DNA of 64,000 nt from CAVTJL01 sp963735065 (GCA_963735065.1 CAVTJL010000004.1:496001-560000); one strand, 5' to 3'. Counted from the stretch's first letter, positions 50,884-60,659 are shown. A program made the numbers and translations. Notes: generated by a model not told the origin, from the letters alone.

Positions 50884-51986
50884 CAGCGTGACTCCGTCGC
50901 CTTCTTGCGGATGTAGCTGTTGAAGAGCACGGCGATGAGCAGCATGACGCCCAAGAACACCTTGAACCAGTCGGTGTTGACGCCGGTGTAGAAGATGCCC
51001 TGCTGCACGGTGCCGAAGATGAGGGCGCCGAAGGCGGCGCCGATCGCCGAGCCGTAGCCGCCGGTCAGGAGGCAGCCGCCGATGACGGCGGCGATGATCG
51101 CCTGGAACTCCTGGAGATCGCCTCTGAGCACGTCGGCCGAGCCCACGCTCAGCGTCTGGACGCAGGCGAAGACGGTGGCGGCGAAGGCCGTGAACATGAA
51201 GAGGCCGACCTTCACCTTGTTGACCGGCACGCCGACGTTGCGGGCCGCATTGGGATCGCCGCCGCAGGCGAAGATCCAGTTGCCGAGCTTCGTGCGCAGG
51301 AGGATCCAGGTGCACACGGCGGTGATCGCGAGCCACCAGACGATCGAGACCGGCAGGCCCTGGACGAGCGGCAGGCCGTCGTTGCGGGCGGCGATGATGT
51401 GGGCGTCGGCCAAGGCCTGGAAGACGGGCGCTCCGACCTTGCCCGAGAAGAGCCAGGCGAGCGGATCGTGGGCGACAAGCGGCTTCAGGCCCGAGACCTG
51501 GGTGCGGCCGGTGATGAGCCGGGTGAAGCCGATCGTCAGGCCGCGCAGGATGAAGAGGCCGGCCAGGGTGACGATGAAGGAGGGCAGGCCCGTGCGCACG
51601 ACGATGAGGCCGTTGAGGGCGCCATAGGACATGGCCACGGCGAAAGCGATCAGGATGGCGAGCCACAAGGGCACGCCGTACTGGACGGCCAGGATCGCCA
51701 TGACCATGCCGGCAAAGCCGATCATGGAGCCGACCGAGAGGTCGAACTCGCCGCCGATCATCAGCGCTGCGGCGGCCACGGCGATGATGCCCAGCTGGGC
51801 CGAGACGTCGAGGAAGGTGACGATGCCGAGAGCGGAGAACATGCCGCTGCCGGCACCGACGATGCCGAAGAAGATGAAGACGAGGATGGTGCCGGCGACG
51901 GCCCCCAGCTCCGGCCGCGCCATCAGGCGCTTGACGAGCGGCGTGCTCGCGAGCCGCTCATCGCGGCCCATGGCAGCGGTACTCAT
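50883..51986 (-). CDS. CUT2-type sugar ABC transporter permease
   Basis: A 367-residue permease with about ten membrane segments. AAALMIGGEFDLSVGSMIGFAGMVMA (about residues 73-98) is the family motif, FIVTLAGLFILRGLTIGFTR and GGDPNAARNVGVPVNKVKVGLFM match others, and GGCLLTGGYGSAIGAAFGALIFG lies near the end. The start ATG at 51986 has GGGAGGATCAAAGC; the frame extends 18 codons upstream without conserved sequence. Between it and the SBP gene is a strong GC hairpin. Confidence 0.93.
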   Translation of the reverse strand: MSTAAMGRDERLASTPLVKRLMARPELGAVAGTILVFIFFGIVGAGSGMFSALGIVTFLDVSAQLGIIAVAAAALMIGGEFDLSVGSMIGFAGMVMAILAVQYGVPLWLAILIAFAVAMSYGALNGLIVVRTGLPSFIVTLAGLFILRGLTIGFTRLITGRTQVSGLKPLVAHDPLAWLFSGKVGAPVFQALADAHIIAARNDGLPLVQGLPVSIVWWLAITAVCTWILLRTKLGNWIFACGGDPNAARNVGVPVNKVKVGLFMFTAFAATVFACVQTLSVGSADVLRGDLQEFQAIIAAVIGGCLLTGGYGSAIGAAFGALIFGTVQQGIFYTGVNTDWFKVFLGVMLLIAVLFNSYIRKKATESR

Positions 51987-52047
51987 GCTTTGATCCTCCC
52001 TGCGACGATCGTTCCATCGCCGATCCCAGGGGATCGGCAAGGGCGGG

Positions 52048-52078
52048 GCCGGCGCCGCGGTTGGCGGGCGGCGCCGGC
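52048..52078 (-). repeat. GC-rich intercistronic hairpin between SBP and permease genes
   Basis: A perfect 11-bp inverted repeat (52048-52058 with 52068-52078, nine-base loop) without a T-run sits between the binding-protein stop and the permease start of one operon. Such stem-loops often stabilise or attenuate so that the binding protein is made in excess; that role is inferred here. Confidence 0.55.
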
Positions 52079-52086
52079 TCTGACCC

Positions 52087-53022
52087 CTAGCGGATGCCCT
52101 TCTTGCTGAGCGCGATCACCTGCTCGGCATTGTCCTTGGTGACGAAGCCCGGACCCGTCATCACGATGCCGTGGGGCAGGGTACCAAACTTGTGGTACTG
52201 CACGAGGAAGTCGATCGGCAGATAGCCCTGCAGGAACTGCTGCTGGTCGATCGCGAACATCATCTTGCCGTCGGCGATGGCCTGCAGCACGGTCGGCGAG
52301 AGATCGAAGGTGCCGATCTTCACCTGACCGATCAGGCCCAGATCCTCGAGCGCCTGCAGCGCCGGCTCCGATGCGGTCGGGCCCAGCGCCATGACACCCT
52401 GGGTATCCGGGTTCTTCGCGAAGTAGGCCTTGACGGCGTTGGCGATGGCGGTCGGGTCCATGCTGACGGCCAGCACCTCGACCTCGCCGCCCAGGCCCTT
52501 CTTGAAGCCGTCGCAGCGCGCATCCAGAGCGACGTTGCCGACCTCCTGATTGATGCAGATGGCCTTCTTGACGCCGGCCGCGGCCATCCGCTTGCCGCCG
52601 CCGAGGCCGGCCTCGAACTCGGTCTGGCCCACATGGACGAGAACGCCCAGCTTCTCATAGACGTCGCTGCCGGAGTTCATCGAGATCACCGGGATGCCGG
52701 CGGCGACCGCGTTCTTGATCGAGTCGCCGAGCGCCGAGGCATCGGGGATCGAGACGACGAGGCCGTCCGGATTTGATGCGACGGCCGCATCGATCAGCTG
52801 AGCCATCTTCACCATGTCGAACGTGTCGGGCGCCCGGTACTCGACCGTGACGTCGAACGTCTTGGCGGCATAGTCGACACCGTTCTTCACCACCGACCAG
52901 AACGGGTCGGAGGCCTGTCCGTGGGTGACGACGACAATGCGCATCTTGTCTTGAGCGTACGCACCGGTCGCCACCACGCCGGCGAGCACGGTCGCAGCCA
53001 GGACTGTCAGCAGCTTTCTCAT
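52087..53022 (-). CDS. CUT2-type sugar ABC transporter substrate-binding protein
   Basis: A 311-residue periplasmic binding protein. The signal peptide is about residues 1-23 (ATGAYAQ). KMRIVVVTHGQASDPFWSVVKNGVDYAA, LIDAAVASNPDGLVVSIPDASALGDSIKNAVAAGIPVISMNSGSD are typical of the RbsB-like fold. The second lobe has GVMALGPTASEPALQALED. ATG 53022 is preceded by GGGAGGTTGTCC; an in-frame TTG lies two codons upstream. First gene of the operon. The sugar is not identifiable; it resembles neither RbsB nor XylF strongly by eye. Confidence 0.9.
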   Translation of the reverse strand: MRKLLTVLAATVLAGVVATGAYAQDKMRIVVVTHGQASDPFWSVVKNGVDYAAKTFDVTVEYRAPDTFDMVKMAQLIDAAVASNPDGLVVSIPDASALGDSIKNAVAAGIPVISMNSGSDVYEKLGVLVHVGQTEFEAGLGGGKRMAAAGVKKAICINQEVGNVALDARCDGFKKGLGGEVEVLAVSMDPTAIANAVKAYFAKNPDTQGVMALGPTASEPALQALEDLGLIGQVKIGTFDLSPTVLQAIADGKMMFAIDQQQFLQGYLPIDFLVQYHKFGTLPHGIVMTGPGFVTKDNAEQVIALSKKGIR

Positions 53023-53132
53023 GGACAACCTCCCTGTCGATGGACGAGAGCGGGGCAGATGGCCCGCTTAGCTCAAGCGGTAGTCCAACGCAGAGAGGAT
53101 GACAACAGCGCGACGATGGGGCGGCCGGAAGC

Positions 53133-54173
53133 CTAGTTCGGGAGGCGGAGGTCGGCGATGACGGGGTAGTGATCGGAGCCGAGCTCCGGGCCCACGGCAA
53201 AGTGGGTGATGCCGACCGCCGGCGATACGGTGACATGGTCGATCGGGATGCCGATCCAGCGCCAGCCGTCCGGCACGTAGGGATGCCGGGTGGGCGCCGG
53301 CCAGTTGCTGCGCGCCGCATCGATCACGCCGGCGCCACTCAGATAGTCGCGGAAGAAGGGGCTCCACAGGGCGGAGTTGAAGTCGCCGGCGACCACGACG
53401 GCGGTGCCCTTCGGCTCCTGGGCCACGCGGTGTGCTAGCCAGTCATAGTAGGCGTTGCGCGTGCTCCATTCGCCGTGGTCCATCGGGTGGGGCGGATGGA
53501 CGCCGTAGACGACGAGCTTGCGGCCGTCGGCGTCGAGCTCGACGCGGGGAATTCTGTAGGGCAGAGGCTCGCCCGTCGGGCCGAGCGGGCGCAGCGCCTG
53601 AAAGTCGGTGATGGGCCAACGGCTGAGGATCACGACGTCCTGTCGGCCCTTGGGCATCAGCTCGGACTGGAAGGGCAGGGCCTCGCCAATCAGCCCCAGC
53701 TGCTTTTGCCAGCTCGGCAGGGTCTCCTCGAGGACCAGCACGTCGGGATGCTGCTCGGCCACGAAGCGCGCCACGGCATGATACTGGGTGTTGTCGTGCA
53801 TGACGTTGAAGGCCATGACGCGGAACGCCGGCCCGTTGGCGGTCACCGGTGCGGCATGCACGGGTGCCAGAAGGACGGCGCCGTTGATGGCAGCCGCCAC
53901 CGCCGCGAGGATGGCGGGCCGCCAGCGGCGCAGGACGAGGGCCAGTGCCAGAACGGCCAGGGCCAGCACGAAGAGGTGCGGGCGGAAATTGGTGAGGACG
54001 TCGAAACGCCAGTTGTCGCGCGCAAAGGCCGTGGCGAGCGTGCCGCCGGCGACACCGAGAGCCGCCGCCCAAACGGCGAGCACGGTGAGGGCACGAAGCA
54101 AGGCTGCTCCGCTCGGCGGAGCGTCCTGCAAGGAAGATTCGTGGGCAAGCGTGCGCGAGGAGGCGTCGGTCAT
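53133..54173 (-). CDS. Endonuclease/exonuclease/phosphatase family membrane protein
   Basis: A 346-residue protein with three hydrophobic segments in the first 110 residues (LLRALTVLAVWAAALGVAGG, LFVLALAVLALALVL, ILAAVAAAINGAVLL), then an EEP-fold hydrolase domain. Catalytic motifs are FNVMHDNT and PDVLVLEE early, VVVAGDFNSALWSPFF (about 250-265) and LGSDHYPVIADL at the end. Similar proteins (YafD-like) are predicted metal-dependent phosphoesterases facing the periplasm or cytoplasm. Substrate unknown. It lies downstream of the Opp-type operon on the same strand. Confidence 0.87.
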   Translation of the reverse strand: MTDASSRTLAHESSLQDAPPSGAALLRALTVLAVWAAALGVAGGTLATAFARDNWRFDVLTNFRPHLFVLALAVLALALVLRRWRPAILAAVAAAINGAVLLAPVHAAPVTANGPAFRVMAFNVMHDNTQYHAVARFVAEQHPDVLVLEETLPSWQKQLGLIGEALPFQSELMPKGRQDVVILSRWPITDFQALRPLGPTGEPLPYRIPRVELDADGRKLVVYGVHPPHPMDHGEWSTRNAYYDWLAHRVAQEPKGTAVVVAGDFNSALWSPFFRDYLSGAGVIDAARSNWPAPTRHPYVPDGWRWIGIPIDHVTVSPAVGITHFAVGPELGSDHYPVIADLRLPN

Positions 54174-54288
54174 GGTCTGCAGGTCCGTCGACGGCCAGGT
54201 GACGCCTCAGGCGCCTTCGAGCGGACAAGATAGAGGCCGCCTGACTGCCAGCCAAGCCGGTCTGCCAAGCTGACGCACCCCGTGACGA

Positions 54289-55341
54289 TCAGGCGGCGGC
54301 GATGCCGTCGAGGTCGAGCTCGTCCGCCCTGTGGCAGCGGACGGCATGACCCGACGCCACCTCCCTGAGCTGCGGCGGCTCGTTCCGGCAGCGCTCGGTG
54401 GCGTAGCGGCAGCGGGGATGGAAGTAGCAGCCCGATGGCGGCCTGGACGGATCGGCCACCTCGCCCTCGAGAACGATGCGTTTCGCGCGTTGGCGCGGAT
54501 CCGGGACCGGGACGGCCGAGAGCAGCGCCTCGGTATAGGGGTGGCGGGGCGTGCGGAAGAGCGCCTCGGTGGGTGCCAGCTCGACGATCTTGCCGACATA
54601 CATGACCGCCACGCGATGGCTCGCGTGCTTCACGACCGAGAGGTCGTGGGCGACGAAAAGGTAGGCGAGACCGAGACGGTCCTGGAGGTCGAGGAGAAGG
54701 TTGACGATCTGGGCCTGGACCGAGACGTCGAGGGCGGAGACGGGCTCGTCGGCCACGATCAGCGCGGGGTTGAGGGCCAAGGCCCGGGCGATGCCGATGC
54801 GCTGCCGCTGCCCGCCCGAGAAGGCGTGCGGGAAGCGGTTCATGTAGGCGTCCGGCAGCTGGACGAGGTCGAGAAGCTCGGCCACCCGGCGGTGGCGCTC
54901 CGTGATGCTGTGCACACCGTTGCAGAGCAGGGGCTCGCCGATGATCTCGGCGATCGTCATGCGCGGGTTGAGCGACGAGAAGGGGTCCTGGAAGATCATC
55001 TGCATCTGGCGCCGCAACGGGCGCAGCTGCGCGCGCGGCACCTTGGCGACGTCCACCTCGGCCCCGGTGCCCGTGCGGAAGCGGATCTCGCCACCGCTCG
55101 GCGTCACAGCACGGAGGATGCAGCGCGAGGTCGTGGTCTTGCCGCAACCGCTCTCACCGACGAGCGAGAGGGTCTCGCCGCGGCGGATCGAGAAGCTCAC
55201 CTCGTCCACCGCGCGAACCTCGCCGACGAGGCGGCGCATCAGGCCGCGGTGGATCGGGTAGAACTTCCGCAGCCCGCGGACATCGAGGACGGGCGGTCCC
55301 GAGGGGGAGCTCGCCTCGTCGGTCGCTGTGGCACCGTTCAC
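54289..55341 (-). CDS. Oligopeptide/dipeptide-type ABC transporter ATP-binding protein (OppF/DppF)
   Basis: A 350-residue ATPase. Walker A is GESGCGKTTTSR (about residues 60-71), the signature is FSGGQRQRIGIARAL, Walker B is LIVADEPVSALD. The C-terminal oligopeptide-transporter domain has HPYTEALLSAVP and the Cys cluster GCYFHPRCRYATERC, which binds an iron-sulfur cluster in some relatives. The start is GTG 55341, overlapping the stop of the neighbouring ATPase gene. It is the last gene of the Opp-like operon. Confidence 0.93.
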   Translation of the reverse strand: MNGATATDEASSPSGPPVLDVRGLRKFYPIHRGLMRRLVGEVRAVDEVSFSIRRGETLSLVGESGCGKTTTSRCILRAVTPSGGEIRFRTGTGAEVDVAKVPRAQLRPLRRQMQMIFQDPFSSLNPRMTIAEIIGEPLLCNGVHSITERHRRVAELLDLVQLPDAYMNRFPHAFSGGQRQRIGIARALALNPALIVADEPVSALDVSVQAQIVNLLLDLQDRLGLAYLFVAHDLSVVKHASHRVAVMYVGKIVELAPTEALFRTPRHPYTEALLSAVPVPDPRQRAKRIVLEGEVADPSRPPSGCYFHPRCRYATERCRNEPPQLREVASGHAVRCHRADELDLDGIAAA

Positions 55342-56378
55342 TCGGCAGCCTCCTGGACGGGCTTTCTCACCTGCTCGCCATAAAGGAAGCAGGCCGCGGC
55401 GTGGCGCTCGTCGAACACGGTGTCGGCCGGGAAGTCGCGATCGCATACGCCGGGCATGAAGGATTGGCAGCGGGGGTGGAAGGGGCAGCCAGGCGGCCGC
55501 GCGTAGGGATGGGGGATCGAGCCTGCGATGGTGGCGAGGCGTGAGCGCGGTGCCGCGAGCACGCTCGGGATCGAGCGCAGGAGCGACTGGGTGTAGGGAT
55601 GCCGCGGCGCGTGGAAGATGGTGTCGACCGGCCCCTTCTCGACCTCGCGGCCGAGATACATGACGACGACGTCGTCGGCCATCTCGGCGATCACGCCCAT
55701 GTCGTGGGTGATGAGGATGACGGCCAGGCCCTTCTCGTCCTGGAGGCGGCGCATCAGATCGAGGATCTGGGCCTGGGTGGTGACGTCGAGCGCCGTGGTG
55801 GGCTCGTCGGCGATCAGGATCTTGGGCTCGGCCGCCAGCGCCAGCGCCACCATGACGCGCTGACGGAGCCCGCCCGAGAGCTCGAAGGAGTACGAATCCA
55901 CACGCTGCTCGGGACGCGGGATGCCGACCATCTGCAAAAGCTCGATCGCCCGATCACGGGCGGCGCGCTTGCCCATCGCCGCGTGGAGCGTGATCGCCTC
56001 GACGAGCTGGTTGCCGATCGTGTGGTAGGCCGAAAGCGAGCTCATCGGCTCCTGGAAGACGAGGCCGATCTCGCCGCCGCGGATCGAGCGCATCAGGGCG
56101 CCGTCGGATGCCTGCTTGACGAGGTCGATGGTCTCGTCGCGGCCGTCGGGCAGCCGCCGGCGCAGCCAGATCTCGCCACCCTCGATCCGGCCGGGCCGCT
56201 CGACGATGCGCAGGATCGACCGCGCCGTGACGCTCTTGCCGCAGCCGGACTCTCCCACGATGCCGAGCGTGCGGCCGGCGTAGAGATCGAAGGAGGTGCC
56301 GTCGACCGCTCTCACCACGCCTTCGTCCTGATGGAAGAAGGTGAGGAGGTTGCGGACGCTCAAGATGGGCTCAGCCAT
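55338..56378 (-). CDS. Oligopeptide/dipeptide-type ABC transporter ATP-binding protein (OppD/DppD)
   Basis: A 346-residue ATPase. Walker A is GESGCGKSVTAR (about residues 40-51), the signature is ELSGGLRQRVMVALAL, Walker B is ILIADEPTTALD. The C-terminal domain includes HPYTQSLLRSIP and PPGCPFHPRCQSFMPGVC. The start ATG 56378 overlaps the end of the permease gene by eight bases, and its stop overlaps the start of the second ATPase. Paired with the next gene as the two-ATPase set of Opp/Dpp transporters. Confidence 0.94.
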   Translation of the reverse strand: MAEPILSVRNLLTFFHQDEGVVRAVDGTSFDLYAGRTLGIVGESGCGKSVTARSILRIVERPGRIEGGEIWLRRRLPDGRDETIDLVKQASDGALMRSIRGGEIGLVFQEPMSSLSAYHTIGNQLVEAITLHAAMGKRAARDRAIELLQMVGIPRPEQRVDSYSFELSGGLRQRVMVALALAAEPKILIADEPTTALDVTTQAQILDLMRRLQDEKGLAVILITHDMGVIAEMADDVVVMYLGREVEKGPVDTIFHAPRHPYTQSLLRSIPSVLAAPRSRLATIAGSIPHPYARPPGCPFHPRCQSFMPGVCDRDFPADTVFDERHAAACFLYGEQVRKPVQEAAE

Positions 56379-57522
56379 AGGGGTCGGCCGCGTCCCTGAG
56401 CCCGTCGCCCAGGAAGTTGAAGGCGAGGATGACGACGATGACGGGAACGGCCGCCACCAGCAGCCAGGGCGCTATCGCGAGCGTCTGGAGGTTCTGCGCA
56501 TCCTGCAGCAGCACGCCCCAGCTGATGGCCGGCGGCCGGAGGCCGAGGCCGAGGAAGGAGAGCGTGGTCTCGCTGATGATCATGGCGGGCAGTGCGAGGC
56601 TGATCGCGGCGATGATGTGCGAGAGGAAGGAGGGCACCATGTGGCGGAAGATGATGCGCGTGCGCGAGGCGCCGGCGAGCTCGGCCGCGGTGATGAAGTC
56701 CTCCTCGCGCAGCGCCAGGAAGCGGCCGCGCACGACGCGGGCGAGCTCGGTCCAGCCGATCAGCGAGATGATGACGGTGATCGAGAAATAGACCTGGGTC
56801 ACCGACCAGCTCGAGGGCACGGCCGCGGCCAGGCCCATCCAGAGCGGGATGGTGGGGATCGATCGCAGCACCTCGATCAGGCGCTGGATGGCGGTGTCGA
56901 CCCAGCCGCCATAGAGGCCCGAGACGCCGCCCAGCGCCACGCCCAAGACGAGGCTGAGGGCGACGCCGACGAGGCCGATGGTGAGCGAGGTGCGCGACGC
57001 CAGCATCAGCCTCGACCAGAAGTCGCGGCCGAGCTGATCGGTGCCGAGAAGGAAGAGCGAGTCGCCGGGGTTGCCGTCGCTCACGCCCAGCAGGTGCCGG
57101 TCGGAGGGGATCAGGCCCAGGATGTGGTAGGGGTAGCCGTGGGCGAAGAAGGTCAAATAGCGCTTCTCCTCCGGGTCGGGCACGTAGATCAGCTTGAAGG
57201 TCTTGAGGTCGCGCCGTCCCTTGAGGGCGAAGACATGGGGCCGGAAGCTGCCGTCCTCGTCGAGCCAGTGGATCGGCTGGGGCGGGATGTAGCTGCGGCT
57301 CGCCTGGGTGTCGAAGGGGCTCGTGTAGGCGAGGAAGTCGGCGAAGATCGCGACGATGTAGAAGAGCAGCACGACGACGCCGCTGATGAGCGCCAGCTTG
57401 TGACGCTTGAAGCGCCACCAGATGAGCTGGCGCTGGGTCGCGACGGCGACCCGCTCCTCGGCCGCGGTGACGACCGGCGGCGCGTCCGCCGGACCCGCCG
57501 CCTGGGGCAGGAGCGTGCTCAC
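56371..57522 (-). CDS. Opp/Dpp-type ABC transporter permease (OppC-like)
   Basis: A 383-residue permease. The first helix is LALISGVVVLLFYIVAIFADFLA (about residues 42-64). It is followed by an unusually long periplasmic insert (about 65-160, including a Pro/His-rich QPIHWLDEDGSF) before GTDQLGRDFWSRLMLASRTSLTIGL, the conserved OppC motif. The EAA loop (EEDFITAAELAGASRTRIIFRH) and C-terminal helices complete it. The start is GTG 57522, overlapping the OppB stop. An open frame upstream exists only because OppB is frameshifted. Confidence 0.9.
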   Translation of the reverse strand: MSTLLPQAAGPADAPPVVTAAEERVAVATQRQLIWWRFKRHKLALISGVVVLLFYIVAIFADFLAYTSPFDTQASRSYIPPQPIHWLDEDGSFRPHVFALKGRRDLKTFKLIYVPDPEEKRYLTFFAHGYPYHILGLIPSDRHLLGVSDGNPGDSLFLLGTDQLGRDFWSRLMLASRTSLTIGLVGVALSLVLGVALGGVSGLYGGWVDTAIQRLIEVLRSIPTIPLWMGLAAAVPSSWSVTQVYFSITVIISLIGWTELARVVRGRFLALREEDFITAAELAGASRTRIIFRHMVPSFLSHIIAAISLALPAMIISETTLSFLGLGLRPPAISWGVLLQDAQNLQTLAIAPWLLVAAVPVIVVILAFNFLGDGLRDAADPYG

Positions 57523-58512
57523 CCGTGCAGCCCCTGACGGATCCGCGGGTCGATCCACATCAGGACGAGGTCGGAGATGAACGTGCCGACGACCGTGAGG
57601 ATGCCCAAGAAGAAGGATGATGGTCGAGGCGAGGAGCATGTCCTGCGAGACGAGCGAGCGCAGCAGGAGCGGCCCCACCGTGGGCAGGCTCAGGACCACC
57701 GAGACGATGATGCTGCCGGAGACGACGAAGGGCAAAAGGTAGCCGATGGTGCTGGCGAAGGGATTGAGGGCCGCGCGCACGGGGTATTTGAGGATGACCC
57801 GGCGCTCGGGCAGGCCACGGGCGCGGGCCGTGACGACGTAGGGGCGCCGCAGCTCGTCCAGGAGGTTGGCGCGCATGATGCGGACGAGCTGGGCCGTCGA
57901 GGCGAGGGCCAGGATCAGGATCGGCAGCGGCAGATGCTTCGTGAGGTCCCAGATCTTGGCCAAGGACCAGGGGGCCAGCTGGTAGTCGGCAGAGAAGAGG
58001 CCGCCGACATTGAGGTCGAAGAGCCTGAAGCTCGCATACATGATGATGAGCGCGAGGAGGAAGTTGGGCACGGCCAGGCCGATGAAGCCCAGGAAGGTGA
58101 AGGCGTAGTCGCCGATCGAGTACTGCCTGACCGCCGAATAGATGCCGATCGGCAGGGCTATGCCCCAGGTGACGATGATGGCGCCGATCGAGATCAGGAT
58201 GGTGAGCCACAGCCGGTCACCGATGACCTCGGTGACCGGGCGGCCGAACTCGAACGACACGCCGAACTCGCCATGCGCCACGAGGCTCAGCCACTTGCCG
58301 TACTGGACCCAGATCGGCTGGTCGAGGCCGTAGGCCACGCGCATCGCCGCCGCCTCCTCGGCCGAGATCGCCGTGCCCATGGCAGCGCTCTGCGCCACAT
58401 AGGCGTCGACGAAGTCGCCCGGCGGAAGCTGGATGATCACGAAGGTGACGATCGTGATCATCCAGATCGTGACGATCGCCAAAAGGAGGCGGCGGACGAT
58501 GTAGGCGAGCAT
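57519..58512 (-). CDS. Opp/Dpp-type ABC transporter permease (OppB-like), frameshifted as read
   Basis: About 330 residues after correction. MLAYIVRRLLLAIVTIWMITIVTFVIIQLPPGDFV is the standard OppB N-terminus, and GLPERRVILKYPVRAALNPFASTIGYLLP is the EAA loop (about residues 210-238). At about 57616 the frame runs from LLASTIILLLG into nonsense. Read one base later, it continues GILTVVGTFISDLVLMWIDPRIRQGL and stops at TGA 57521-57519, the expected end. One extra base (or two missing) in the CTTCTTCTT stretch explains it. Start ATG 58512. Confidence 0.87.
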
Positions 58513-58525
58513 GCGTGCCGGTGCC

Positions 58526-60565
58526 TCAGGCCTTGTAGTACCAGGTCTCCGGATGCGAGCCGCCCGGCACGCGGCAGTGCTGGGCGATGCAGACGCGGGA
58601 CGCGATGTTGCCCAGCTTGTTGCTGACGATGCGCACCCCCATCAGCGCCGGCGACTGGCCGACCGTGCCGATGCCGTACTGCTGCTCGACCAGGATCTTC
58701 CAGATCTCCTTCGCATTGTTGTTGCGGCCCTCCTGCTTGAGGCCGCTGGCCTCGCGGAAGAGCTGGTAGATCTTGAGGAGCTCGGGATCGTCCGGCTTGG
58801 TGCCCTGGGCGCCGTTGGAGGCGAACCAGACGGCGTACTCGGGCCCCATATAGGCCTCCGTCGGGTCGACCGGGATCGCGTGGCGCGGGAAGAGATAGAG
58901 AAGCTCCGTGCCGCCGTTGGTCCAGACCATGATGTGGTGCTCGTTGTTGCGCACCCGCGTCATGGCGAGGTTACGCTCGAGCTCCTTGACCTCGGCCTGG
59001 ATGCCGATCTTCTTCCACTGATCGGCCACCATCTCCGACTGCTTGGGCCAGGGCAGGAAGGCCTGGACGGCCTGGATCTGGATGCGCAGGCGCTCGCCAT
59101 TGTCGGTGCGCAGCCGGTAGCCTTCGCCGTCCTTCTTCGAAAGCCCGATCTTGTCCAGGATCTCGTTGGCCTGCTTCGGGTCGTGGATCGACCACTTCTT
59201 GCGCCATTCGGGCCCGGGGTTCTGCGGCATCGACTCGGCCGGCACCGTCGAGCCCGGCGTGCCGATGCCGAGCCAGAAGGTCTGGTTGAGCTGATCCCGA
59301 TCGACGCCGAGCGAGAGGGCGCGGCGGAAGTCGGTGTTGGTCAGCCACTTGCGGATCTCGGGGTCCGCCTTGTAGCTCTGATTGATCTGCAGGACCGTGT
59401 CGGCGCCGTTGTAGGCCAGATCGAGGTGCAGCGTGTAGTTGCCCTTCTTCTGGTTGTCGAGAATGACGGGCAGCTTGCCGAGGTCGATGTGGCGGGCCTG
59501 CTCGTCATACTCGCCCGAGATGGCGCGCAGGTTGAGGACCTCGAGATCCTCGGCCAGCGTGAGCTGGACGCGGTCGATATAGGGGAGCTGGTTCCCGTCG
59601 GTGTCGACGATGTAATAGTAGGGGTTGCGCTCGAGCACCCAGATGGGCGTGTTGATCGGCTTGACCGTGCGCCATGGGCCCAGCGTCGGCAGCTCGGGAT
59701 TGAGCGACCAGTCCTTCTTGAAGTGCAGATGCTGCACCCAGTTCTCGTAGCCCGCCGCCTTGGCCTTGGCGTTGACCTCGTCCTCGGAGGAGTATTTGGG
59801 CAGGAACTGCTTCAGATAGTGGCCGGGCGAGTAGGCGCCGAAGGTGAACTTCTGGGACTGCCGCACCGACTGGCCGCCGCCGATCAGCGTGTCGCCCGCC
59901 ATCATCTCCTCGAAGAGGAAATAGGGCACGTCGAACTCGAAGCGGACGGTGGTCTCGTCGACCTTGACGATGCGGCCGGGCTTGCCCTGCGGCGCCATGT
60001 CGGCGATCGGCGTCGGGACGATGTGCTTGTCCGAGTAGAGATCCTCGAACCAGAAGGTGAAGTCGTCCGCGGTGAAGGGCTCGCCGTCCGACCAGCGCAT
60101 GCCCTTCCTGAGGAAGAGCGTGAAGCTCTTGCCGTCGTCGGCCATCTTCCAGCCCTTGGCGACGGACGGGACGATCTTGCTGCCGGTGTAGTCCCAGAAC
60201 AGAAGCTTGTCGGAGGCGTTGATGCGGTTGCCGTTCTCGACGTCACCCGGGCCGGTGAAGCCGCGGCGCCAGGTGCCGCCATACTTGCCGACCTCGTTGA
60301 GCGGCTTGAGAACCAGCGGCTCCTGAGGCACGCGCTCGGCCACGGGCGGCAGCTTGCCGGCCTTGACCATCTCGGCCAGCATCGGGGCTTCCTGGAAGGT
60401 CTTCGGCCACTGGGCCTGATCCTCGATGATCGTCGGGCCCTGCAGATCGCCCACCAGCCCGGATTGGCTGAGCGAGGTCTGGGCCCATGCTGCGCCGGGG
60501 CCCATCAGGGCAACGCCGGCGCCGGCGCCCATCAGGGCGGTCATGTGGCGACGTGTAAGCTTCAT
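58526..60565 (-). CDS. Family 5 extracellular solute-binding protein (Opp/Dpp-type), very large
   Basis: A 679-residue binding protein, larger than the usual 520-560. The N-terminus MKLTRRHMTALMGAGAGVALMGPGAAWAQ is a Tat-like signal peptide. KYGGTWRRGFTG, WSDGEPFTADDFTFWFEDL and the mid-region DTDGNQLPYIDRVQL are family-typical. The extended size and large insert in the partner permease resemble transporters for glycosides or other bulky solutes rather than short peptides; this is inference. It is the first gene of the operon, 13 bases upstream of OppB. Confidence 0.9.
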   Translation of the reverse strand: MKLTRRHMTALMGAGAGVALMGPGAAWAQTSLSQSGLVGDLQGPTIIEDQAQWPKTFQEAPMLAEMVKAGKLPPVAERVPQEPLVLKPLNEVGKYGGTWRRGFTGPGDVENGNRINASDKLLFWDYTGSKIVPSVAKGWKMADDGKSFTLFLRKGMRWSDGEPFTADDFTFWFEDLYSDKHIVPTPIADMAPQGKPGRIVKVDETTVRFEFDVPYFLFEEMMAGDTLIGGGQSVRQSQKFTFGAYSPGHYLKQFLPKYSSEDEVNAKAKAAGYENWVQHLHFKKDWSLNPELPTLGPWRTVKPINTPIWVLERNPYYYIVDTDGNQLPYIDRVQLTLAEDLEVLNLRAISGEYDEQARHIDLGKLPVILDNQKKGNYTLHLDLAYNGADTVLQINQSYKADPEIRKWLTNTDFRRALSLGVDRDQLNQTFWLGIGTPGSTVPAESMPQNPGPEWRKKWSIHDPKQANEILDKIGLSKKDGEGYRLRTDNGERLRIQIQAVQAFLPWPKQSEMVADQWKKIGIQAEVKELERNLAMTRVRNNEHHIMVWTNGGTELLYLFPRHAIPVDPTEAYMGPEYAVWFASNGAQGTKPDDPELLKIYQLFREASGLKQEGRNNNAKEIWKILVEQQYGIGTVGQSPALMGVRIVSNKLGNIASRVCIAQHCRVPGGSHPETWYYKA

Positions 60566-60659
60566 TGTTCCAGCCTCCCCTCGGCTCTCTTCTTCGTGAC
60601 GTCTCTTTGAGATCTCAGCTGTACGTCCTGCGGTCCCCGGCGGCCAGCCCTGATCGTGC

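Noticed and set aside
53060..53100. A tRNA-like string (GCCCGCTTAGCTCAAGCGGTAG)
   Set aside because: Only the 5' half resembles a tRNA D-arm; there is no anticodon arm, T-arm or acceptor pairing downstream.
56371..58512. A 713-residue fused OppB-OppC permease
   Set aside because: The join passes through an out-of-frame stretch (HPHGRRHVHLRPRPDVD); the true OppB end and OppC GTG start are visible at 57519-57522.
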